From Candidatus Bathyarchaeota archaeon (GTDB lineage: Archaea; Thermoproteota; Bathyarchaeia; TCS64): a stretch of 8,990 nucleotides of DNA. This document shows, piece after piece, positions 1 to 6,104 of the stretch. Each line of letters opens with the position of its first letter. Position 1 is the first letter of the stretch. The stretch spans positions 1-8,990 of the forward strand of contig JAUYEB010000055.1 in assembly GCA_030691555.1 (NCBI GenBank), read 5' to 3'. Both the position numbers and the translations under genes were made by a program. A model generated the notes under the pieces. It was given only the letters and a program-made list of their open reading frames with translations. It was not told the DNA's origin and ran no database searches.

Positions 1-2
1 GG

Positions 3-392
3 GCGAAGATGCTCCAGACCGGCGACGGCGTGCTCGTCCCCATAACCTGCCTGCACTGCACGACCCCGATCTGCGTGGATGTATGCCCCACCGGGGCGCT
101 CCACAGGGACGCCGAGGGCCCCGTCCGCCTCACGAGGAACAGGTGCGTGGGCTGTAAGCTGTGCGTGGCGGCCTGCCCATTCGGCGTGCCCGACGTGGAT
201 CAGGCGAGGGGGCTCATGACGAAGTGCGACCTCTGCTCGGACCGGGCCAGGGAGGGCCTGGCGCCTGCCTGCGTCGAGCTATGCCCGACCGGGGCGATAC
301 TGTGCGGCGAATACGGGGAGGTCGTCGAGGCTTCGAGGAGCAGGGCGGTGAAGCTCCTCACCGAGAAGAGGGTGATCCAGAGGGAGCGTTAA
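3..392 (+). CDS. HycB/HyfA/CooF-like polyferredoxin, electron-entry subunit (5' end outside window)
   Basis: This is the C-terminal part of an iron-sulfur electron-transfer protein of the HycB/HydN/CooF family, which passes electrons between a donor enzyme and a membrane hydrogenase in the cytoplasm. The visible part has three cysteine groups: CLHCTTPICVDVCP, CVGCKLCVAACPFG, and CDLC followed by CVELCP. Full-length family members are about 175-200 residues and begin with a further CxxCxxC group, which is missing here. The frame stays open to the left edge of the window, so the first ATG at position 9 is probably internal and the true start lies upstream. The stop (TAA, 390-392) is two bases before the next start, so the gene is the first visible member of the hydrogenase operon. 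The family is clear; the electron donor (formate dehydrogenase, CO dehydrogenase or other) cannot be told from this fragment. Confidence 0.9.
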   Translation, partial: AKMLQTGDGVLVPITCLHCTTPICVDVCPTGALHRDAEGPVRLTRNRCVGCKLCVAACPFGVPDVDQARGLMTKCDLCSDRAREGLAPACVELCPTGAILCGEYGEVVEASRSRAVKLLTEKRVIQRER

Positions 393-394
393 CT

Positions 395-1828
395 ATGGAA
401 CCTGCCTATCTCGCGATCCTCGCGGCGCCCGCCCTGATACAGTTCTACAGTAGGCGGATTGCCCGAATCGCCCTCGCGTGCGCGGGGGCGGCGCTACTCC
501 TGATGGGAGCGACGGGCGCCCTCACGCTACAGTTCCCCCAGATGCTCATCATCTTCTCGTCGATTATCCTACTCCTCGATCCGGCGAGCGACCCGCGGGT
601 GCTCTCGCTGACCACGTTGGTGGGCGTCGCTCCCCTTCCCGGGAACCTGCCGCTAACCGCGTTGGCGCTACTACTCGTCGCCGCCCTAGCCGCGAAGGGG
701 AGCCACGGGAGGGCCGCGCTCTACGCGCTCATCGCCATCCCCCTAACAATGATCCTCGGCTACCTCGGGTACACCTTCGCGGCCGCGCCCCTCCTGCTGA
801 TGCTGGTCGGTGCTCCCCCCTTCCAGAAATTGTCAACCGAGCTATACGCGCGCTACAAGTCCGTCGGCGTGCTCGTCGCCCTGATAGCCTTGCTCAACCT
901 GAACGGGCAGCGGGCCGCCTTCGCGCCCGTCGCCCCCCTCATGACCGCCCTCGGGGTCCTCATGATGTTCGTCGGCGTCTTCAGGGGTATGAAGGCGAGG
1001 GGGTTCGCCGACCTCTACTCGACGATCCACCAGATAGCCTTCGGGCTCCTACTCGCCTCCGCGTCGCTGGGGGCTCTCGACGCGCTGTTCCTCTACCTGC
1101 TCCTCCCAACCGTGCTCAGCCTCGCCGTGGTGCTCCGCGTCCACGGCGGCCTCCCCGAGAAGGCGGGCGGCCTGTTCGAGTTCGGCGGCCTATCCACGGC
1201 GATGAGGGTCGAGGCGGCCTCCACGCTCGTCACCTACCTCGTCCTGTTCACCATGCTTAGCCTTGGGGGCGAGGTCTCCATCGGGGTCGGCCTAGGCGGC
1301 GACGCCTGGTTCGTCGCCCTCGGCTGCGCCACGCTCGTCGTGGCCGCGGCGTCGCTGGCGGTCTTCTTCCGCGGCTACACCCTCGTCTTCGAGGGGGTCT
1401 CCGGCGGCGTGGCCCCAGCCAGCGGGCTTCGGCGAGTCGCCGTAGCCGCCCTCTCGGGCGGAAACGCCCTCATCGCCCTGGCCCCGGCGTGGTCCCTCGG
1501 CGCATACTCGACGATCGGCAGGGTGTCGACGGTCATGGAGCCGCTGAACGTGCTCCTGATGCTTGCGCTCATCGCGGTCGCCCTCTCCTTCGCGTTCACA
1601 CTCGGGGCCAAGCCGGGCAAGGCGAGGTCGTGGACGACGGGCTACGCGAGGATCGGGGAACTGCAGGGCCCTAGGGGGGAGGTGTTCACCTCCTGGGGGG
1701 AGATATTCAGGCCCATCTATCGGGTCAGGGTGCCCGACGAGGGCGCCACCGAGGCGCTGGGGAGGGTCAACCCGCTCGTAACCCTCGCCGCCGTCGCGGC
1801 ACTCGTCATCCTGGAGGTGCTCCTGTGA
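395..1828 (+). CDS. Antiporter-like membrane subunit of group 4 hydrogenase (HycC/HyfB-like, shortened)
   Basis: This is a 477-residue, very hydrophobic protein with roughly a dozen membrane segments, in the place where hycC lies in formate hydrogenlyase operons. Family signs are the segment around residues 206-220 (DLYSTIHQIAFG, matching the AYHTLENIG-type helix of HycC/NuoL) and the C-terminus, where WTTGY at 413-417 and EIFRPIYRV at 436-444 match the WxCGY and following segment of HycC/HyfB, before a last helix at about 460-477. It is shorter than HycC (about 608 residues). The usual TM5 glutamate is not evident, and the HxLFK helix appears as LYLLLPTVLSLAVVL (232-246), without the lysine. 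A lysine in RYKSVG (153-158) may correspond to the TM8 lysine. ATG 395 is chosen because GAGGGAG lies 8 bases upstream; extending to 161 would overlap the previous gene. Its role is probably ion movement coupled to hydrogenase electron flow, perhaps degenerate. Confidence 0.82.
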   Translation: MEPAYLAILAAPALIQFYSRRIARIALACAGAALLLMGATGALTLQFPQMLIIFSSIILLLDPASDPRVLSLTTLVGVAPLPGNLPLTALALLLVAALAAKGSHGRAALYALIAIPLTMILGYLGYTFAAAPLLLMLVGAPPFQKLSTELYARYKSVGVLVALIALLNLNGQRAAFAPVAPLMTALGVLMMFVGVFRGMKARGFADLYSTIHQIAFGLLLASASLGALDALFLYLLLPTVLSLAVVLRVHGGLPEKAGGLFEFGGLSTAMRVEAASTLVTYLVLFTMLSLGGEVSIGVGLGGDAWFVALGCATLVVAAASLAVFFRGYTLVFEGVSGGVAPASGLRRVAVAALSGGNALIALAPAWSLGAYSTIGRVSTVMEPLNVLLMLALIAVALSFAFTLGAKPGKARSWTTGYARIGELQGPRGEVFTSWGEIFRPIYRVRVPDEGATEALGRVNPLVTLAAVAALVILEVLL

Positions 1829-2724
1829 ACATCGCCATACTCGCCCTCAACGTAGTGCTCGCGATAATCGCCGCACCCCTCGTCGACGGCCTCCGCCGCG
1901 TTATCACCGCGAGGCTCCAGAACCGGGCGGGCCCACCCGTCACCCAGTCCTGGCACGACATAGTCAAGCTGCTCAGGAAGGAGACTATCCCGCCCGAGGG
2001 GGCGGGGTTCCTCGTCTCCGTCCTCCCGGCCCTAACGCTCACTCTGTCGCTCGCGATGTTCGCCACCATCTCGACGGTGACAACCCAGTCGCCCATCGAG
2101 GGGGGCGGCGTCGTCTTCATCGAGCTCGTCGTCCTGTCGGCCTTCGCCTTCGCCGCCGCGGGGAGCGCGAGCAGGAACCCCTACGGCGTCGTGGGGGGCT
2201 CGAGGGGGGTCATCCTCGCCACGCTCGTGGAGCCCTCCATCATAGTCTCGCTGACCGCCCTGATAGTCTTCAGGGGGTCGACCACCCTGGACGATGCGCC
2301 CATCGGCGTGGGCTTCGGGGTTCCGCTGCTGGTCGCAGCGGCGGCGTATCTCCTCAGCGTCCTCGCCGCCTTCGACGTCGCCGAGGCCGAGTCGGAGCTG
2401 TCCGGTGGGCCCCTGATGGAGTACGGCGGCCCGCCGCTCGCGGCGATGAAGCTGGGCCTCTGCGTAAGGAGCCTCGCCCTCTTCTCGATCCCCAAGTTCT
2501 TCATCACGGCCCTCCTGCCACCCGGCTCCTTGGGCGAAGGCTTTTCGGCGACGGTCGTTGCCCTCTATCTGGCCTCCGTGCTCCTCTGCACAATCGTGGT
2601 GTCCCTGGCGGAGTCCCTGAGCGCCAGGTACAGGCTCGTCGAGGCGTCCAGGTTCTACGCCGTGGTTCTTGCAATCTCATTGGTAGCACTCGTACTCGTC
2701 TACGCCGTGCCCGGCGCGAGGTGA
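1825..2724 (+). CDS. NuoH/HycD/EchB-like membrane subunit of group 4 [NiFe] hydrogenase
   Basis: This 299-residue protein with about eight membrane helices belongs to the respiratory complex I subunit 1 family (HycD is 307 residues). It anchors the cytoplasmic hydrogenase arm to the membrane and links electron transfer to ion translocation. Diagnostic motifs are RLQNRAGPPVTQSWHDIVKL (residues 30-49), followed by RKE at 51-53, and DVAEAESELSGGPLMEYGGP (184-203), both hallmark cytoplasmic loops with conserved acidic residues. A further loop near AESLSARYRLVEASRFY (262-278) also fits. The start is GTG 1825, preceded by GGAGGTG at 1813-1819 with a 5-base spacer; it overlaps the previous stop as GTGA, which indicates translational coupling. 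The upstream gene supplies the antiporter-like subunit and the downstream gene the catalytic subunit. Assignment to group 4 hydrogenase rather than complex I rests on the neighbours. Confidence 0.93.
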   Translation: MNIAILALNVVLAIIAAPLVDGLRRVITARLQNRAGPPVTQSWHDIVKLLRKETIPPEGAGFLVSVLPALTLTLSLAMFATISTVTTQSPIEGGGVVFIELVVLSAFAFAAAGSASRNPYGVVGGSRGVILATLVEPSIIVSLTALIVFRGSTTLDDAPIGVGFGVPLLVAAAAYLLSVLAAFDVAEAESELSGGPLMEYGGPPLAAMKLGLCVRSLALFSIPKFFITALLPPGSLGEGFSATVVALYLASVLLCTIVVSLAESLSARYRLVEASRFYAVVLAISLVALVLVYAVPGAR

Positions 2725-4392
2725 ATGTGAACGAAAAACGACATAGTCGACGCCCTGAGCGAGAGGTTCCCCGGATGCATAAGGGGTGTCACCGAGCTGC
2801 GGGAGAAACTGTTACTGCTCGAACTCGGGAAGGAGGATGTGCCGCGGGTCGTCGAATATGCCCTCGGCGCCCTGGCCGGCACGCACATGACGATGGCCGG
2901 GACGGACTACACCGCCTCACTCGACCAGTACGTTATCGACCACGTCCTCGGCTGGTACGACCGGGGCCTACTACTCGTCCTCAGGGCGAGTGTCCGGAAG
3001 GGGGACGAGTCCTTCCCCTCCGTCACCCCCCTCGTCCCCTGCGCCGACTGGTACGAGAGGGAGGTCAAGGAGTCGCTGGGGCTGACACCCGTCGGCCACC
3101 CCAACCCTAGGAAGCTACTGCTATCCGACGACTGGCCCGACGACCTCTTCCCCATGAGGAAGGACTTCAAGAGCGAGGCGCCCCCTCCCCTCAGGCGCGA
3201 CGCCGGTTTCACATTCACCGCCCCCGAGGACGCGGCGATGTTCAACATAGTCCCCTACGGCCCCTACCACTTCGCCATACACGAGCCCATCTTCTTCAGG
3301 TTCCACGTCGACGGCGAGAGGATCGCGGGCGTCGACCTCAGGGCGGGCTTCAACCACAGGGGCCTCGAGAAGATAGCGGAGACCCGCATGACATACGAGA
3401 CCGTCCCCTTCATCGCGGAGAGGGTCTGCGGCATCTGCGGCTCCGTCCACGCCGAGGCGTACACGCAGGCGCTGGAGAGGGCAGCCGGCTTCGAGCCCCC
3501 GGAGAGGGCGAAGTGGATCAGGGTCGCCGTGCTCGAGATGGAGAGGATACACAGCCACCTGCTCTGGCTCGGCGTCGCATCCCACATGGTCGGATTCGAC
3601 ACCGGCCTCATGCAGTTCTGGAGGGTCCGGGACAGGATAATGTTCCTCGCCGAGCTCCTCACGGGGAACAGGAAGCAGTACGGCATGATAGTCCCCGGCG
3701 GCGTCAGGAGGGACATAAGGGAGGACAAGAGGGAGACAGCCCTGCGTGAGGTCTCGACCATCCTGGAGGAGTACGAGGAGCTACTCGACGCCGCCCTCAG
3801 GCTGGGCACGCTGAAGGCGAGGCTAGAGGGCGTCGGCCCCCTCACCGAGGCGGAGGCGAGGAGGCACTCGGTGATGGGCCCCCTCGCTAGGGCCTCCGGC
3901 GTCTCGATGGACGCGAGGAGGGACTACCCCTACGAGGCGTACGGGCAACTGGAGTTCGAGACCCCCGTCAGGGAGGAGGGGGACGTCCTCGCCAGGACCA
4001 TCGTCAGGGCCTACGACACGTTCGAGTCGATCAAGCTGGTGAAGCAGGCGCTAGAGGGCCTCCCCGGGGGCCCCGTGCACGCCCCCATAGAGTACATCCC
4101 CCCCGACGTCGCATCAGTCGGGCTGGTCGAGGGGCCGAGGGGGACGGACGTCCACTACCTGATAACAGGGGGGGAGGACACCGTCTACAGGTGGCGCGTC
4201 AGGGCGCCGACCTACGCTAACCTTCCAGTGGCACCGATCATGTTAAAGGGGCAGACGCTCGCCGACGCCTCAGTGATCATCGGCAGCATCGACCCCTGCA
4301 TCTCCTGCGCCGAGAGGGTGATAGTCGTCGACGAGGCGAGCGGGAAGCAGAGGCTCGTCTCGGGGGAGGAGCTCCGGGGGTGGCGCGCGTGA
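2721..4392 (+). CDS. [NiFe] hydrogenase large subunit, NuoC-NuoD fusion (HycE-like), with apparent N-terminal frameshift
   Basis: This is the catalytic subunit that carries the Ni-Fe site for H2 formation or uptake. The first canonical start in the uninterrupted frame is GTG 2839, giving 517 residues. In that numbering, residues 1-110 are the NuoC/HycE N-terminal domain (SFPSVTPLVP at 58-67; DDWPDDLFPMRKD at 97-109) and the rest is NuoD-like. Ni-Fe ligands are intact: RVCGIC (Cys197, Cys200) and DPCISC (Cys487, Cys490). After AER there is a 24-residue C-terminal tail, like the HycE precursor tail that HycI removes. The NuoC domain clearly continues upstream of 2839: codons 2740-2838 read DIVDALSERFPG and onward, aligning with the HycE N-terminus, but this frame has a stop at 2728-2730 and no usual start. 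A GTG at 2721 overlaps the previous stop as GTGA and would read MNVNEN then DIVDAL if one A were removed from the A5 run at 2734-2738. The span length is one base over a multiple of three, as expected for a one-base insertion. Confidence 0.9.
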
Positions 4393-4928
4393 GCGGGATA
4401 CTGAAGCTGCTGAAGATCGGCTTAGTCAGGGGGCGGGTCACCCGCAGGTACCCCGCCGAGAGGACACCGCCCCCCGAGGGGCTGAGGGGCCGGCCCGTGC
4501 TCGACTTCGACGCCTGCATCGGCTGCGGCGGCTGCGCCACGGCCTGCCCCGCCAACGCCCTCACCGTCGAGGAGGCCGAGGGGACGTGGACGCTGAGGCT
4601 CTTCTACGGCAGGTGCCTCATGTGCGGCCTCTGCGAGGAGGTCTGCCCGAAGGACGCCATAAGGCTCTCAGACGAGTACGAGCTCGCCACCACCAACAGG
4701 GAGGACCTGGAGGTGGAGCTGCAGCTGCGGCGCGTCGCCTGCAGCGGCTGCGGGAAGTACTTCACGACCAGGAGGGTCCTGGAGGAGACGGCCGCGGAGT
4801 ACTCGGAGCTCTCCGGCGGCTACTCGGACGACTTCAGGGACGTTATAACGCTCTGCCCCGACTGCAGGAGGAGGAAGTGGGGGGAGGCGCTGGCGGATGC
4901 TTACAGGGAGGCCCGATATGAGTCCTGA
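4389..4928 (+). CDS. NuoI/HycF/HyfH-like 2x[4Fe-4S] ferredoxin subunit with C-terminal four-cysteine domain
   Basis: This 179-residue iron-sulfur protein relays electrons between the HycB-like subunit and the small subunit. Two classic cluster motifs are present: CIGCGGCATACP (Cys43, 46, 49, 53) and CLMCGLCEEVCP (Cys76, 79, 82, 86). After them comes a C-terminal part with CSGC (118, 121) and CPDC (156, 159), followed by RRRK; the same CxxC...CPxC extension is found in HycF/HyfH of formate hydrogenlyases and is absent from ordinary NuoI. It probably binds zinc or another metal. GTG 4389 is preferred because it overlaps the stop of the large-subunit gene as GTGA, as two upstream junctions do, with a G-rich site 4376-4383 before it. 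GTG 4380 (182 residues) is a possible alternative, with GGAGGA near 4365-4370. The 3' end overlaps the next gene by 11 bases. Confidence 0.92.
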   Translation: MSGILKLLKIGLVRGRVTRRYPAERTPPPEGLRGRPVLDFDACIGCGGCATACPANALTVEEAEGTWTLRLFYGRCLMCGLCEEVCPKDAIRLSDEYELATTNREDLEVELQLRRVACSGCGKYFTTRRVLEETAAEYSELSGGYSDDFRDVITLCPDCRRRKWGEALADAYREARYES

Positions 4929-5406
4929 CGAGGCCGGGAAGGCTAGGAAGAGTTTCGGTGAGAGCCCGTGGGTGTTCCACGTGAACACCGGCGGGTGCAA
5001 CGGGTGCGACATAGAGATAGTCGACACCCTCACGCCCTACTTCGACGTGGAGAGGTTCGGGATGAGGCGGGTCCCCTCGCCTAAGCACGCCGACATCCTG
5101 CTCGTGACCGGACCCGTGACGAGGCAGTCATATGGGACCCTCATGAACGCCTACGAGACGGCGCCCGACCCGAAGCTCGTTATAGCGATCGGCAACTGCG
5201 CCTGCGGGGGAGGGATATGCCACGACAGCTTCACCGCCCTGGGGGGCGTCGACAAGGCGATACCCGTCGACGTCTACGTCCCCGGGTGCCCGCCGAGGCC
5301 CGAGGCGCTCATCCACGGCGCGCTCCTGGCGATAGGGAAGGCTGACCAGAAGATCAGCAAGCAGACGTACAGGGAGGGAGTCGATGATGCTCGGCCGCCT
5401 GTTTAA
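4918..5406 (+). CDS. [NiFe] hydrogenase small subunit (NuoB/HycG/EchC-like)
   Basis: This 162-residue protein carries the [4Fe-4S] cluster next to the Ni-Fe site and hands electrons to the large subunit. Ligand motifs are GGCNGCDIEI (Cys27, Cys30), GNCACGGGIC (Cys94 the expected ligand, with extra Cys96 and Cys101) and VPGCPPRPEALI (Cys124). The single-cluster, short form with CNGCD is typical of group 4 hydrogenases, and it lacks the CC pair of complex I NuoB. ATG 4918 is chosen over an upstream start at 4897 because GGGAGG at 4906-4911 lies 6 bases before it. The gene overlaps the preceding HycF-like gene by 11 bases and the next small gene by about 20 bases, so all are very likely cotranscribed and translationally coupled. 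Confidence 0.94.
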   Translation: MSPDEAGKARKSFGESPWVFHVNTGGCNGCDIEIVDTLTPYFDVERFGMRRVPSPKHADILLVTGPVTRQSYGTLMNAYETAPDPKLVIAIGNCACGGGICHDSFTALGGVDKAIPVDVYVPGCPPRPEALIHGALLAIGKADQKISKQTYREGVDDARPPV

Positions 5407-5614
5407 GAGGGCCCTCTACAGGGAGCTGAGGAGCGCTGTGGGCTACTACGACGCCCGGCGCATCGTTAGGTTCATCGAGGCGAGTGTGGTAGAGGCCACG
5501 CAGCTGGACGGGTTGGGCGAGGCGCTCCGAGAGGCGGGCTTCGAGGAGAGGCACGTCGAGGCGACGATGAAGATAGCCGAAGAGTTACCCTTCCCCATCA
5601 AGGAAGGGTCATGA
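5387..5614 (+). CDS. Small hypothetical protein, last gene of the hydrogenase operon
   Basis: This is a 75-residue protein I do not recognise. It begins inside the end of the small-subunit gene. ATG 5387 is preferred over ATG 5384 because the strong site GGGAGGGAG (5372-5380) is 6 bases before it. The product is predicted to be soluble and mostly helical, with a basic N-terminus (MLGRLFKRALYRELR) and an acidic second half (GLGEALREAGFEERH). It has no cysteine and no membrane segment. It occupies the position of hycH in the hycBCDEFGH order, but it is much shorter than HycH (about 136 residues) and I see no convincing match. A role in assembly or regulation of the hydrogenase is an inference from position alone. 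The codon use, overlap and ribosome site make it likely to be a real gene. Confidence 0.75.
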   Translation: MLGRLFKRALYRELRSAVGYYDARRIVRFIEASVVEATQLDGLGEALREAGFEERHVEATMKIAEELPFPIKEGS

Positions 5615-5636
5615 GCACCCGACCGAGTGAAGAAAA

Positions 5637-5645
5637 TCTTTATAT
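5637..5645 (+). promoter_or_regulatory. Archaeal TATA box for tRNA-Phe
   Basis: The sequence TCTTTATAT, preceded by a purine run GAAAA that could act as a B-recognition element, lies about 28-36 bases before the first base of the tRNA. This matches the usual archaeal spacing, with transcription starting near 5665-5670. It is an A+T-rich island in otherwise G+C-rich DNA, and it separates the tRNA from the hydrogenase operon ending at 5614. Confidence 0.65.
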
Positions 5646-5672
5646 CAAATCCCCCAGCCTATGGTTTGTCGC

Positions 5673-5749
5673 GCCGCTGTAGCTCAGCCTGGGAGAGCGC
5701 TCGGCTGAAGACCGAGGGGTTGTGTGTTCAAATCACACCAGCGGCACCA
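5673..5749 (+). tRNA. tRNA-Phe (anticodon GAA)
   Basis: A full cloverleaf can be drawn. The acceptor stem pairs GCCGCTG (5673-5679) with CAGCGGC (5739-5745). The D stem pairs GCTC (5682-5685) with GAGC (5695-5698). The anticodon stem pairs CTCGG (5700-5704) with CCGAG (5712-5716), enclosing the loop CTGAAGA with anticodon GAA at 5707-5709. The variable loop is 5 bases, and the T stem pairs GTGTG (5722-5726) with CACAC (5734-5738) around TTCAAAT. The discriminator is A5746 and CCA is encoded at 5747-5749. There is no intron. GAA reads phenylalanine codons. Confidence 0.97.
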
Positions 5750-5754
5750 ACCAA

Positions 5755-5767
5755 CTCACCTCGTGAG
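5755..5767 (+). other. Small hairpin directly downstream of tRNA-Phe
   Basis: CTCAC (5755-5759) and GTGAG (5763-5767) form a perfect 5-bp stem with a CTC loop, five bases after the encoded CCA. It could help define the 3' end of the tRNA transcript or its trailer processing. There is no T-run after it, so it is not a typical archaeal terminator. Confidence 0.3.
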
Positions 5768-6083
5768 CCGTCCGTGGTTGAACGTGTCTAATCGTCTCGC
5801 TTTGGGCACGGATGTTTGGTCATCGGAGCCGTTTCCGGGTCATTTTCCGGTCACCGTCGAGATCATGCAGCCACCCGGGTCCCCCCCTTGGCCGGTGAGG
5901 CGGATCGCCCCGTCGACGGCCCCGGTTATGTCCTGACACAGCCGCTCCCGATAGGCACCTCCAATGGTTGCCCCGTGGGTCGTCCTCGCCCGGGACCCGG
6001 GGGGGGAAGCCGTTCGACGCCCGAGCCGGGGCGCCGCCTCGGGTAGACCCTAAAGGGCCGACGCTAGGGCGGGAGAGGCGTGG
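5768..6083. other. Convergent intergenic region without a supportable gene
   Basis: This stretch lies between tRNA-Phe and the converging surface-protein gene. Open frames here (for example 5816-6046) lack ribosome sites and give low-complexity Pro/Arg/Gly-rich translations unlike the neighbours. Visible structure is limited to a near-tandem repeat TTTCCGGGTCA/TTTTCCGGTCA at 5832-5853, and a strong hairpin at 6020-6043 that pairs CCCGAG with CTCGGG and has an inner CGG/CCG stem. I tried to fit SRP RNA, RNase P RNA and C/D-box patterns and saw no match. Confidence 0.5.
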
Positions 6084-6088
6084 AAAAA
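6084..6088 (-). terminator. Possible T-run terminator of the surface-protein gene
   Basis: Read on the minus strand, the stop codon of the surface-protein gene is followed within about 20 bases by a C-run and then TTTTT. Archaeal termination often needs only a short T-run, so this is a plausible end point. It is short and unsupported by other evidence. Confidence 0.35.
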
Positions 6089-6104
6089 GGGGGGGAGATT
6101 CGCC

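Noticed and set aside
161..394. Extension of the antiporter-like gene back to 161 (555 residues)
   Set aside because: It overlaps the ferredoxin gene in another frame and gives an Arg/Gly-rich non-membrane sequence; ATG 395 has a ribosome site and starts the hydrophobic protein.
2743..2745. ATA as a non-canonical start for the large subunit
   Set aside because: It has no suitably spaced ribosome site and would drop the GTGA coupling seen at the other junctions; the one-base frameshift explains the data better.
2721..3110. Separate 129-residue Arg-rich protein from GTG 2721
   Set aside because: After the first six codons the translation is a shadow of the large-subunit gene; only its start is meaningful, as the probable start of that gene before the frameshift.
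1..5614. Reading the cluster as respiratory complex I
   Set aside because: The large subunit has all four Ni-Fe cysteines and the small subunit has CNGCD instead of the complex I CC motif, so it is a hydrogenase.
5673..6100. tRNA-Phe as an integration site of a mobile element
   Set aside because: No integrase gene and no repeat of the tRNA 3' end could be found in the window.
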